Shown: positions 1 through 10,496 of the stretch, piece by piece
Numbering within the stretch: the first letter of the stretch is position 1
How the letters are laid out: each line of letters starts with the position of its first letter
From: Neorhizobium populisoli
Lineage (GTDB): Bacteria; Pseudomonadota; Alphaproteobacteria; Rhizobiales; Rhizobiaceae
Direction: 5' to 3'
Length of the DNA: 64,000 nt
NCBI RefSeq assembly: GCF_019430945.1
Contig: NZ_JAHYCB010000004.1
Location: 248,001 to 312,000 of the forward strand
Program-made: the position numbers and the translations under genes
The notes under the pieces: model-generated
Database searches by the model: none
Seen by the model: only the letters and a program-made list of their open reading frames with translations
Told to the model about the DNA's origin: nothing

Positions 1-340
1 CGATCGACACGCCCCAATGGCGGAAGCCGCGGATGAAATTGGTGGTACCGTCGATCGGATCGACCACCCAGGTGCCGGCTGCATCGGAATTGCCGCCGCC
101 CTCTTCGCCCATGAAGGAATCGTTCGGAAAGCGGCCGATCAGCGCCTGGTGGATCGCCTGTTCGGCACGCTTGTCGGCGACGGTGACGAAATCCTGCAGC
201 CCCTTGTTCTCGACGCCAAGGGTATCCGGCAGAGCCTCGGCGCGGAACGCAGCAGCTTCGCGGCCCACCTGGCGGGCGACGGCGATTGCCGCCTGGGCAC
301 GGGCGGTGAGGGCGGAAAGATCGAATGCGGATGCGGACAT
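1..340 (-). CDS. Inositol monophosphatase family protein (3' partial)
   Basis: The first 113 codons of a minus-strand gene are present; the C-terminus lies beyond base 1. The protein begins MSASAFDLSALTARAQAA and carries the family's metal-binding signature DPIDGTTNF near residues 97-105, preceded by GEEGG, whose glutamate is a usual metal ligand. The family removes phosphate from inositol phosphates, histidinol phosphate or 3'-phosphoadenosine nucleotides using Mg2+. The ATG at 340-338 follows directly on the stop codon of the GDPD-LacI gene (343-341), so it is the last visible gene of the ABC-transporter operon. Lying next to a glycerophosphodiesterase, it could dephosphorylate an inositol phosphate released inside the cell; that substrate is an inference. 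Confidence 0.88.
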   Translation of the reverse strand, partial: MSASAFDLSALTARAQAAIAVARQVGREAAAFRAEALPDTLGVENKGLQDFVTVADKRAEQAIHQALIGRFPNDSFMGEEGGGNSDAAGTWVVDPIDGTTNFIRGFRHWGVSI

Positions 341-2077
341 TTATGCACTTCTTCTCTTGATCAGCGTCACGGGTGTGAACTCCACCCGGGCGACGGCATC
401 CGGCTCGGACATGCGGCTGGTCAACAGGTCGATAACCTGTTCGGCCTGCACGTCGCAGGGCTGTACGAATGTGGTGAGGTCGTAGGCGCTCCAGCTTGCC
501 TGGGGGATGTCGTCATGGCCGATGACCTTGACCGATCCATAAGCCTTGCCGGCTTTGGCAAGGCCATCGAGCACGCCGCAGGCCATGTAGTCGTTGACGG
601 AAAAGACGCCGTCTATGCCCATCTCCGCAAGCGTCATGGCTGAGTCGTGACCGTGCACATAGTCGTTGATGGCAACCGGGATGACGGAATGTTCGATGCC
701 GAGCGTCTGACAGCGGGCCTGAAAGGCTTCGGCACGTCGGCGTGACGAATAGGAAACCGCGGCACCGGCGATGACGGCGAGTTTCTTGGCGCCGGATTCG
801 AGCAGATGGTCGACGGCCAGGTATCCGGACATCCGGTCGTCGGAAACGACGCGGTCGACAAACGGAAAATCCTCGCCCTTGTTGACCAGCACGACCGGCA
901 CGCCTTCCGCTGCGCATTCCTCGAAAATATAGGAGGGTGGCGCGTCCGAGGTGATGATCACGCCGGAAACCGCGTAATGCAGCAATTGTCCGATGACCGT
1001 CGCGCTATCCGCCTCCTTGGAGGTCGGCAGCAGGATCGGCCGGTAATTGCGGGCGATCAGAGCGCGGGCGAGGTGGTCGAGCTGCTGGGTGCGGAACGGG
1101 TTGTCGAGACCGGCGGCGACGAGACCGACGAAATCGGAGCGCTTGTTGGTGAGGCTGCGGGCGAGATAGTTCACCCGGTAACCGAGTTCCTTGGCGGCCT
1201 GATAGACCTTCTGGCGCGTCTTTTCCGAAACGCTGGCATCCGGCGTGAAAGCGCGGGACACGGCGGCGCGGGAAACGCCGGCGGCGCGGGCGACGTCGAA
1301 GGAGGTGACGCGGCGCTGTTCGCGGGAGCCATTGCCTTCCTTTTGGCGCATCAGGTCCGGCAGGTCGGTGCAGATGCCGAGGACCGGCAGGACCATGATG
1401 TCCTTCAGCACATCCGGCCGTTCTTCATGCCAGAGCACGATTTCCTTGCCGTCAGCGAAGGCGCGCTCCATCAGCTCGCCGGTAACAAATTCCTGCGGCG
1501 TGTCGCTCGCCTTTTCCCAGCAGAGATGCAGCACATCGGCGCCGGATTCCTCGCCGAGCCTGTGTGGATCATGGGCGACGCGGATCAAGACGGAAAGCGG
1601 ATAATCGCAGCCCATGTCGCGCAATTCGCGCACCTGAGCTGTGTCGAAGGAGCCGAGACAGGCGAAGCGCTGTTCCATGTCTTGCAGATGCTGCCAGCAG
1701 AGCGGACCGGTGCCCGGACGCTTCAGTTCGACATAAAGCCCGCAGCCTGTTTCGCGGCCGAGCGCCGCGACTTCTTCGAAGCTCGGCACGTCCGGCACCG
1801 TAGCGCGCAGTTCCGCGAAGGTCATTTTTGAGATGTGGATGTCCTGCTGGAAGACCCGCAGCAAGTGATCGTCGTGAGACACCACGACCACGCCATCCGA
1901 GGTCATCTGGGTGTCCAGCTCCCACATTTCGGCGCCGAGTTCGGCAGCGCGGCGGAAGGAGGCGAGGGTGTTTTCCCGCTCGTGGCCGCTGGCACCGCGG
2001 TGGCCGACACAGAAGGGGAGGCGGCCCTTATGTTCCGGCCAGCCGTATTTCTGGAAGAAGGCAGAGAAATCGCGCAT
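341..2077 (-). CDS. Glycerophosphodiester phosphodiesterase fused to a LacI-family regulator
   Basis: One uninterrupted 578-codon frame joins two full-length proteins. Residues 1-243 form a GDPD domain with HRG at 26-28, ENT at 35-37, ELD at 53-55, SHDD at 67-70 and ELK at 118-120, the usual metal and catalytic positions for splitting glycerophosphodiesters into glycerol 3-phosphate and an alcohol. After a short linker (244-257) comes a LacI helix-turn-helix (257-280), hinge and a periplasmic-binding-type sensor domain (315-578). The ATG at 2077 overlaps the ATPase stop as TGATG. An internal Met243 (ATG at 1351-1349) could start LacI alone, but only a weak GGA precedes it. No signal peptide is seen, so the enzyme half should be cytoplasmic. 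Normally these are separate proteins; the fusion would couple substrate processing and operon control. Confidence 0.88.
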   Translation of the reverse strand: MRDFSAFFQKYGWPEHKGRLPFCVGHRGASGHERENTLASFRRAAELGAEMWELDTQMTSDGVVVVSHDDHLLRVFQQDIHISKMTFAELRATVPDVPSFEEVAALGRETGCGLYVELKRPGTGPLCWQHLQDMEQRFACLGSFDTAQVRELRDMGCDYPLSVLIRVAHDPHRLGEESGADVLHLCWEKASDTPQEFVTGELMERAFADGKEIVLWHEERPDVLKDIMVLPVLGICTDLPDLMRQKEGNGSREQRRVTSFDVARAAGVSRAAVSRAFTPDASVSEKTRQKVYQAAKELGYRVNYLARSLTNKRSDFVGLVAAGLDNPFRTQQLDHLARALIARNYRPILLPTSKEADSATVIGQLLHYAVSGVIITSDAPPSYIFEECAAEGVPVVLVNKGEDFPFVDRVVSDDRMSGYLAVDHLLESGAKKLAVIAGAAVSYSSRRRAEAFQARCQTLGIEHSVIPVAINDYVHGHDSAMTLAEMGIDGVFSVNDYMACGVLDGLAKAGKAYGSVKVIGHDDIPQASWSAYDLTTFVQPCDVQAEQVIDLLTSRMSEPDAVARVEFTPVTLIKRRSA

Positions 2078-3132
2078 CAGAGTCTGGTCCCATCCTCGGC
2101 GAAAACGAAGGCCGACTTGCTGTCGATACCCCAGCGAACCTGATCGCCGAGCGTCACGTCGTCGCGCACAGGCTGGATGGAGCGGATGACCGAGCCGTCC
2201 GGCAGGACCACGTCATAGAGGTTTTCGCGGCCCTGCGTTTCCGCGAATGTCACTTTGCCTTCGACCGGCACGTTCCCTGCGGTGCCGAAATGCTCCGGGC
2301 GAATCCCCAAAGTCAGCGCCGTGCCGTCAGCGATACCGGACAATGCCGGTAGCGTCATCTGCAACTTACCATCGGTGGAAACGAAGGCTCCGTGCGCCGC
2401 CTTGCCCTTCAGGAAGGAGATCGGCGGGTTGCCGAGGAAGCCTGCGACGAAGGCCGTGCGCGGATCCTGGTACATCTGCGACGGCGTTGCGACCTGGACG
2501 ATCTCACCGGACTTCATGATGGCGATCCGGTCGCACATCGACATCGCTTCCACCTGGTCGTGGGTGACGAGGATGGCGGTAATGCCGGTTTCCTTCTGCA
2601 GGCGGCGGATCTCCGAGCGCATTTCGAGGCGGAGTTTCGCGTCGAGATTGGCGAGCGGTTCATCGAGGAGCAGCACGTCCGGGCGGCGGATCAGAGCGCG
2701 GGCAAGCGCCACGCGCTGCTGCTGGCCGCCGGAAAGTTGCGATGGCTTGCGGTCGAGCAGGTTGTCGATGTGGACGAGCGCGGCGATCCCGGCGACCTGC
2801 TTCTTGATGTCGGATGCGGCCACGCGCCGGACCGTCAGCGGAAAACCGATATTTTCCTCGACGGTCATATGCGGATAAAGCGCATAGGACTGGAAGACGA
2901 CGCCGACATTGCGCTCCTGGCTCGGCAGGTTCGTCACGTCCCGGTCCCCGAACAGGATGCGGCCGGCGGTCGGGCGATGGATGCCGCAGATGGCAAACAG
3001 CGTCGTCGACTTGCCGCAACCGGAAGGGCCGAGCAGCGCCAGCATCTCGCCGGAGCCGACTTCGAGGTTCATGTCTTCGATGACCGAAGTCGTGCCGAAG
3101 CTTTTCGAGAATTTGTCGAGAAGGATACGCAT
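2077..3132 (-). CDS. ABC transporter ATP-binding protein, UgpC/MalK type
   Basis: A 351-residue CUT1-type ATPase that powers import through the two permeases encoded just upstream. Walker A is GPSGCGKST near residues 34-42, the ABC signature is LSGGQQQRVALARAL near 132-146, Walker B is VLLLDEPLANLD, and the switch histidine is in VTHD. A C-terminal TOBE-like regulatory domain (about 235-351) includes the typical LGIRPEHF. I chose the ATG at 3132-3130 because it overlaps the permease stop as TGATG and begins MRILLDKFSKSF. The frame stays open 336 bases further upstream, but that stretch lies inside the permease gene and encodes no recognisable domain. Confidence 0.93.
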   Translation of the reverse strand: MRILLDKFSKSFGTTSVIEDMNLEVGSGEMLALLGPSGCGKSTTLFAICGIHRPTAGRILFGDRDVTNLPSQERNVGVVFQSYALYPHMTVEENIGFPLTVRRVAASDIKKQVAGIAALVHIDNLLDRKPSQLSGGQQQRVALARALIRRPDVLLLDEPLANLDAKLRLEMRSEIRRLQKETGITAILVTHDQVEAMSMCDRIAIMKSGEIVQVATPSQMYQDPRTAFVAGFLGNPPISFLKGKAAHGAFVSTDGKLQMTLPALSGIADGTALTLGIRPEHFGTAGNVPVEGKVTFAETQGRENLYDVVLPDGSVIRSIQPVRDDVTLGDQVRWGIDSKSAFVFAEDGTRL

Positions 3133-3974
3133 CAGCCCTTCGTGCCTCCGCCATAGATGTTCATGAGATGCTTCTGGAAGAAGACGTAAAGGATCAGGAC
3201 CGGGATGACGTAGAAGACGCCGACGGCCTTGAAGGTGGCAAAATCGAAATTGTTGTCGTCGGCAATCAGGCTCGCCAGATAGACCGAGAGGACCTGCACC
3301 TGCGATCCGGGTGCCAGCACCTGCGGCAGGATGAATTCGCTCCAACCGGTGAGGAAGGAGAACAGGCCGAGCGCCATGATCGCCGGCTTGATCTGCGGCA
3401 GGACGAGCCGGCGCCAGACCGTGAAGCGCGAGGCGCCGTCGACGATGCCGGCCATCTCGATCTCCCACGGCACGGTGTCATAGAAGCCTTTCATCAGCCA
3501 GATTCCGAGCGGCATGTCGATCGCCGCCTTCACCAGAATGACGCCGATCAGCGAATTGTAGAGGCCGATATACTGGAGCACGATGAAGATCGAGATGATC
3601 AGCGTCACCGACGGGAAGGCGTGCAGCACCATGACGCCGGCGAGGAAGAAGCCGCGCGCCGGCACGTTGAGCCGGGAGAGAACATAACCCGCCATCGACG
3701 AGACGAGCAGGATCACGCCTGTGATGCAGCAGGTGAAGATGAAGGTGTTGAGCGTTACCAGCCAGATGCTTGATTTGCCCGACCGCGTCTCCCACAGGAA
3801 CTTCCAGTGCTCAAGCGTGAACTCGTTCGGCACCAGCGAACCCGGCTCGGAATTGGTGACGGTGTCGAGGATCAGGTAGGCGTACATCACCACCAGCGGC
3901 AGGCTGAGCAGGCCGAGAAGTGCGATGACGGGGATGCTCGAAAAGTTCGCGGAAGCTTTGCTTTTCTCAGACAT
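3132..3974 (-). CDS. ABC sugar-type transporter permease (MalG/UgpE type)
   Basis: A 280-residue inner-membrane permease with about six hydrophobic segments. The coupling-loop EAA-like motif is present around residues 190-210 (EIEMAGIVDGASRF then VLPQIKPAI), the docking site for the ATPase. The ATG at 3974 follows the stop of the partner permease by two bases and gives MSEKSKASANFSS. It is the second permease of the operon and should form a heterodimer with its neighbour. A frame open upstream of this ATG lies within the partner gene and is not used. Confidence 0.93.
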   Translation of the reverse strand: MSEKSKASANFSSIPVIALLGLLSLPLVVMYAYLILDTVTNSEPGSLVPNEFTLEHWKFLWETRSGKSSIWLVTLNTFIFTCCITGVILLVSSMAGYVLSRLNVPARGFFLAGVMVLHAFPSVTLIISIFIVLQYIGLYNSLIGVILVKAAIDMPLGIWLMKGFYDTVPWEIEMAGIVDGASRFTVWRRLVLPQIKPAIMALGLFSFLTGWSEFILPQVLAPGSQVQVLSVYLASLIADDNNFDFATFKAVGVFYVIPVLILYVFFQKHLMNIYGGGTKG

Positions 3975-3976
3975 GT

Positions 3977-5278
3977 TCAATCCTCGATCAGCGGCTTGGA
4001 GATCAGCGTGTCGTAACGGAAGACGCGCAGATAGATGAGCGACAGGACGAGCCCGACCACGACGAGGACCAGCGCCATGGCGGCGCCGAGGCCATATTCC
4101 AGGTTGCCGGTATAGTTGTTGAGCGCAGTGTGGAATGCGGCGAGCGACCAGACCTCGGTCGACTTCCCCGGCCCGCCTCGGGTCGAGAGGTGGATTTCCT
4201 GGAAGGACGCCAGCAGCGACAGCGTCTGGTAGCAGGTCACGAACAGGATCGGCCATCTGAGCTGCGGCAGGATGATATAGCGAATCTGCTGCCAGCGGCT
4301 GGCGCCGTCCACTTCGCTCGCATGGAACTGCGTCTGTGGGATCGCCTTGATCGCCGAGGAAAAGACCAGCATGCCCATCGAAGCGCCGATGAAGCCGTTG
4401 ATCAGGATGACGAAGAACCAGGCGTTATAGGCGCTGTCGAGCAGATAGTTCTTCGGCGGCACGCCGAATTGCGCCAGAAACAGCGAGATGAATCCGTTGT
4501 CCCAGGTCATCCATTTCCAGAGCAGGATATAGATGACGACGGGCGTGATGCGCGGCAGAAGCCAGATGGCGCGGAAGACGGACGCTGTGTTCGACGGCAT
4601 GTAATGCGTGGTGACGGCGAGGAAGAGCGCGTAGGTGACGTTGAACAGCGTCAGTGTCACCGCGACATAGATGCCGGTATTGATGAGAATCTGCAGCATG
4701 TCCGGCGAATTGGCGATCGTCGAGAAATTCTCGCTCGTCCAGACCCAGCCGGTATAGGTCGCGTCGGAAACGATCTGCTGCTGTTCCGGCGTCAGCTTGA
4801 AGCCGAGCTTGTCGAGGCTCGTCATCAGCGCGTCTCTGCTTTCGAAACGGGTGTTGAGGACCGAACGGTTGAAGATGTCGGAGATCTGCTTGACCTCACG
4901 GGTGTTCGGCCGGTCCTTCAGCGCCTTTATATCGCGCTCTGCCTCGCGACGCGACGGATAGACGCCGCCAATATGCTGGGCGCGCAGTTCGGTCGCGAAG
5001 CCGGGCTTCAGCTTCAGGGCTTCCAGCTCCTTCAACCCGTCTTCATCGATGACGAAACGCGGTTCGGCAATGCCGTTGGCAAGCTCGGGGAGGGTTGTCT
5101 TCAGGCGGTTCACTGCACTCGCCGTCACCTGCCAGGCGCCGCCGGAAATCCCCGTCGCGGTGCTCATATTGGTCATGGCGAAGATGGCGGTCAGCACGAC
5201 CGGCATCAGGTAGAACAGGAAGATCATGATCGCCGCGGGTGCGATCATCACCATGCCGAGCGTTCGTGAAGTGCGCAT
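3977..5278 (-). CDS. ABC transporter permease with a long periplasmic insert (MalF/UgpA type)
   Basis: First permease of the operon, 433 residues if it starts at the ATG at 5278-5276, which has GAGG five bases upstream; an ATG ten codons earlier (5308) lacks a ribosome site. The first membrane helix covers about residues 8-33. A hydrophilic stretch of roughly 140 residues (about 34-175) follows, then five or so further helices. The EAA-loop motif is HASEVDGASRWQQ with the following ILPQLRWPI. UgpA-type permeases are usually near 290 residues, so the extra length sits in the first periplasmic loop, in the position of the P2 domain of MalF. That loop may contact the binding protein encoded upstream. 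Confidence 0.9.
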   Translation of the reverse strand: MRTSRTLGMVMIAPAAIMIFLFYLMPVVLTAIFAMTNMSTATGISGGAWQVTASAVNRLKTTLPELANGIAEPRFVIDEDGLKELEALKLKPGFATELRAQHIGGVYPSRREAERDIKALKDRPNTREVKQISDIFNRSVLNTRFESRDALMTSLDKLGFKLTPEQQQIVSDATYTGWVWTSENFSTIANSPDMLQILINTGIYVAVTLTLFNVTYALFLAVTTHYMPSNTASVFRAIWLLPRITPVVIYILLWKWMTWDNGFISLFLAQFGVPPKNYLLDSAYNAWFFVILINGFIGASMGMLVFSSAIKAIPQTQFHASEVDGASRWQQIRYIILPQLRWPILFVTCYQTLSLLASFQEIHLSTRGGPGKSTEVWSLAAFHTALNNYTGNLEYGLGAAMALVLVVVGLVLSLIYLRVFRYDTLISKPLIED

Positions 5279-5315
5279 GGAAGCCTCGAAGATAGCAGGC
5301 GTTGGCATATGCGGC

Positions 5316-5450
5316 AGCCCCTCACCCCGCCTCCGCTATGCTCGGCGCACCCTCTCCCCGTAAACGGGGCGAGGGGACCGGCGACCGGTGCGGCGACTCT
5401 CCTTCTCCCCGTGAGAACGGGGAGAAGGTGCCGGCAGGCGGATGAGGGGC
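5316..5450 (+). repeat. RIME-like intergenic palindromic element, copy 1
   Basis: A GC-rich mosaic lies between the binding-protein gene and its permease. Its ends are inverted (GCCCCTCA at the left, TGAGGGGC at the right). It contains two hairpins: CTCCCCGT-aa-ACGGGG and CCTTCTCCCCGT-gaga-ACGGGGAGAAGG. The same architecture recurs at 50794-50952 and 52961-53087. It fits the Rhizobium-specific intergenic mosaic elements described in this family. In the operon mRNA it would form strong stem-loops just 3' of the binding-protein message. Confidence 0.85.
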
Positions 5451-5549
5451 TACGCGCAATTCAACCTTGCGAATGAAGAGCAGGCGGCGGAGCGAAACGC
5501 CGCCTGCGTGAGCCGGAGCGGGAGACCCGCTCCGTTGACCATTACCCGA

Positions 5550-6896
5550 TCAGCGGATGACGATCGAAGCGCCGAGCGTCGACTTCAGCTCGGTTTCGGC
5601 ATCCTTGACGGCGGTATCGGCCGTCTTGGCGCCGGTCCAGGTCGCTTCGAGGTTCTTCCACATGATCGTCCAGTATTTGCCGAAATCAGCGTTGTTCGGC
5701 ATGGCGTTGGCATGCGGCAGAAGGCGCTCGGTGGCTTCCGATGCCCAACGGTCGGACGAGTAGAGATCGACCTTGGTTTCAGACGGCGAGATGCCGAGAT
5801 GCGCCGACTTGATGGCGTGCAGCGCGTTGATGCGCGGCTCGGAAGCGATCTTGACGAGATCGGCAGCGATCTGGGTCTCTTCTTCCGTATGGCCTGAAGT
5901 CAGGAGGTAGACGAGCGGGTGGGTCAGCGTATTGGCTTTGCCGCCTTCGCCGGCCGGGATCAGCGTGAACTGAACGTTGCCGAAGAAGTCCTTCAGGCCT
6001 TCCTGGTTGACGAGGCGGGCATAGTGCCAGGTGCCGCCGTGCCAGATGCCGGCCTTGCCGGTTGCGACTTCCTTCCACCACTGGTCGCCCGGCAGGCCGA
6101 TGTGGTTCTTCTTGGTGACGCCGGCCTTCACCAGATCGGCGAAATACTGGTAGGTGCGCTGCATGGCGGCCTTGTCGAAGACCAGCTTGCCTTCTTCTTC
6201 CATCACGCCGCCGAAGGACGTGTAGAACTGCCAGAAGTCTGGGCCGTTGCTGTTGCGCGGATAGAAGCCGTAACCGGCCTGGACGAGGCCCTTGTCCTGC
6301 ATCTTCTTGGCGTCTTCGAGAACGTTCTTGAGCGTGTATTCGCCCTTCTCGACCTTGGCCGGCAGCGCTTCGATGTCGGCGTCGGTATAGCCGATCGCCT
6401 TCATATAGGGCTTCCAGAAGAACATCGGGCGGGATTCGGCGTCCTGCGGAATGCCGTAGACCGTACCGTTGAAGGAGGAGATCTCCATCAGGTTCGGGTA
6501 GATGTCGTTGAGCGGCCAGCTATCCAGATCGAGATAGTTCTCGACCGGAACGATCAGGCCCGACTGTGCCCAGGGGCCGATGTCTTCATGGCCGGTGGCG
6601 ACGATGTTCGGAGCCTTCTTGGCTTCGGCAGCGAGCGTCAGAGCCTGCTTGAAGTCGTCCCAGCCGTTATACGGCGTCTTCTGGACGATGATGTTGAGCT
6701 GTTCGCCACGGATGGCGGCTTCGCGCTCCAGAATGTCGGCAGCGATTTCGATCGCATCGACGCGGTAGTTGTCGTTCGGGCCGGAACCGCCGGACCAGAC
6801 GGAGATGGTAACATCCTTGGCGGATGCGATGACGGCGGTAGAAGCGAGAAGAACGGTCGCCAGAACGGCGGATTTCAGAATGGGCAGAATAGTCAT
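5550..6896 (-). CDS. ABC transporter extracellular solute-binding protein
   Basis: A 448-residue periplasmic binding protein of the family-1 (sugar/glycerol-phosphate) type that delivers substrate to the downstream permeases. The start at 6896 has GGGGGAG upstream. A classic signal peptide occupies residues 1-26 (MTILPILKSAV... ending STAVIASA before KDVTISVW). The mature protein has the family's DVTISVWSGG opening and a GIPQDAESRPMFF stretch resembling the substrate-cleft region. It is first in the operon with a LacI-type operator at its head. The substrate cannot be read from sequence; the glycerophosphodiesterase and phosphatase genes of the same operon suggest a glycerophosphodiester. Confidence 0.92.
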   Translation of the reverse strand: MTILPILKSAVLATVLLASTAVIASAKDVTISVWSGGSGPNDNYRVDAIEIAADILEREAAIRGEQLNIIVQKTPYNGWDDFKQALTLAAEAKKAPNIVATGHEDIGPWAQSGLIVPVENYLDLDSWPLNDIYPNLMEISSFNGTVYGIPQDAESRPMFFWKPYMKAIGYTDADIEALPAKVEKGEYTLKNVLEDAKKMQDKGLVQAGYGFYPRNSNGPDFWQFYTSFGGVMEEEGKLVFDKAAMQRTYQYFADLVKAGVTKKNHIGLPGDQWWKEVATGKAGIWHGGTWHYARLVNQEGLKDFFGNVQFTLIPAGEGGKANTLTHPLVYLLTSGHTEEETQIAADLVKIASEPRINALHAIKSAHLGISPSETKVDLYSSDRWASEATERLLPHANAMPNNADFGKYWTIMWKNLEATWTGAKTADTAVKDAETELKSTLGASIVIR

Positions 6897-7029
6897 CTTT
6901 GACTCCCCCTTGAGTGAAATTGCTGCCTCCCACGGCATTGGCACTCATGCGTCCCTTGCGTGTCGAGGCGTGTAAATCATCACGGCGGGACTGTTCTTAT
7001 GGGCGATCTATAACAGGCCGATGACAAAA

Positions 7030-7043
7030 TGTACACGTGTACA
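7030..7043. promoter_or_regulatory. LacI-type operator upstream of the ABC/GDPD operon
   Basis: TGTACACGTGTACA is a perfect 14-bp palindrome with a central CG, the form bound by LacI-family repressors. It lies 134 bases upstream of the binding-protein ATG and downstream of nothing else on that strand. The only LacI protein in this operon is the GDPD fusion, so autoregulation is the simplest reading. Confidence 0.65.
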
Positions 7044-7119
7044 AAATTTATTCTGGTGACGAGCTAAGGCCGCGTTTCAGGACGTGCAGATGCTGTGCTG
7101 CAAGAGAGCGCCAAGGCGT

Positions 7120-8034
7120 TTATTCGCTTACTACAGGGCTGCGCACTGCTGCCACTGATTGGCGGATCACGTCTGCGATGAGAGCATATTGCTTTGTCAG
7201 TGGCGTGGAGTTGCGCCAGACCAAGCCGATCGTCCTGGAGGGCCGCGGCGCTGTAAACCGGGCGATCGACACAGGCGCCGAGCGCGTCTCCACTGATACG
7301 GCCATTTCCGGGATCAGAGTGACACCGATGCCGGCACTCACCATCTGCACGAGAGTGGACAGCGAACTGCCCTCCATCACCTCGCGGGGACGCGCCGCGC
7401 CAACATGACAGAAGGATAGGGCCTGATCGCGGAAACAATGGCCTTCCTCAAGCAGAAGCAGTCGCATTTCCCGCAACGCCTCTCGCTCGGGAACCGGCTT
7501 GCCATCGTCGTCCGGATGCCGCACCAGGACAAATTCCTCCTCGAACAGTTTGAGTTCGGTGAGAAACGGCTCCGAAACGGGCAGGGCGACGATCGCCATG
7601 TCCAACCCGCCCTGGGCCAGGTCATGTACCAGCTTGGAGGTCAGCGTTTCACGCACCTGGATGTCGATGCCGTCGAATGTCCGGGTCAGGTCGCGAATGA
7701 TGGCCGGCAGCAGATAGGGCGCGATGGTCGGGATGATACCGATGCGCAACGGCGTCAGGAACCTGTCTTGGGCGGCGCGGGCGAGATCGCCGAGTTCGTC
7801 GACCGCGCGCAGAATGTCCCGTACCCTTGATGCAAAAAGTTGGCCGAAGGCGGTCAGTTTCACCTCCCGGGCGCTTCGCTCGAAAAGACTGCCGCCAAGC
7901 TGCTCTTCCAGTTCCTTGATCTGCATCGAAAGTGCGGGCTGCGAAATCGCACAGGCTTCTGCTGCGCGGCGGAACCGGCCGTCGCGCGCCAGAGCTTCAA
8001 AATACCGTAGCTGTTTCAGCGTAAGATTTTTCAT
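7120..8034 (-). CDS. oxyR: Hydrogen-peroxide-sensing LysR-type regulator OxyR
   Basis: A 304-residue LysR protein with the N-terminal winged helix (residues 1-62; LKQLRYFEALARDGRFRRAAE) and effector domain from about 90. The redox pair of OxyR is visible: GHCFRDQALSFC places cysteines at 200 and 209, matching E. coli Cys199 and Cys208, which form a disulphide on peroxide exposure. It is divergent from katG with a 181-base shared promoter region, the standard arrangement in rhizobia where OxyR controls katG. Confidence 0.95.
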   Translation of the reverse strand: MKNLTLKQLRYFEALARDGRFRRAAEACAISQPALSMQIKELEEQLGGSLFERSAREVKLTAFGQLFASRVRDILRAVDELGDLARAAQDRFLTPLRIGIIPTIAPYLLPAIIRDLTRTFDGIDIQVRETLTSKLVHDLAQGGLDMAIVALPVSEPFLTELKLFEEEFVLVRHPDDDGKPVPEREALREMRLLLLEEGHCFRDQALSFCHVGAARPREVMEGSSLSTLVQMVSAGIGVTLIPEMAVSVETRSAPVSIARFTAPRPSRTIGLVWRNSTPLTKQYALIADVIRQSVAAVRSPVVSE

Positions 8035-10393
<2,359 letters not shown>

Positions 10394-10419
10394 TCGATAT
10401 CGCGGGCAACTGAAATGAA

Positions 10420-10454
10420 AGCCGGACGGTGTGAGATACACCGTCCGGCTTTTT
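10420..10454 (+). terminator. Rho-independent terminator after katG
   Basis: AGCCGGACGGTGT pairs perfectly with ACACCGTCCGGCT across a five-base loop and is followed by TTTT. It ends katG transcription and may also serve the convergent permease gene. Confidence 0.9.
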
Positions 10455-10496
10455 CGTTGAACTATCGCAGGGAGAAAACCCCGGCGGACTCCGTCA

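Noticed and set aside
1345..1360. Sequencing error or frameshift creating the GDPD-LacI fusion
   Set aside because: The frame runs without any change of phase and with normal codon use through the linker; I cannot rule out a lost stop codon, but nothing in the sequence shows one.
3133..3468. N-terminal extension of the UgpC-type ATPase
   Set aside because: The open frame lies inside the permease gene and encodes no ATPase-like sequence; the ATG at 3132 overlaps the permease stop and begins with the normal family N-terminus.
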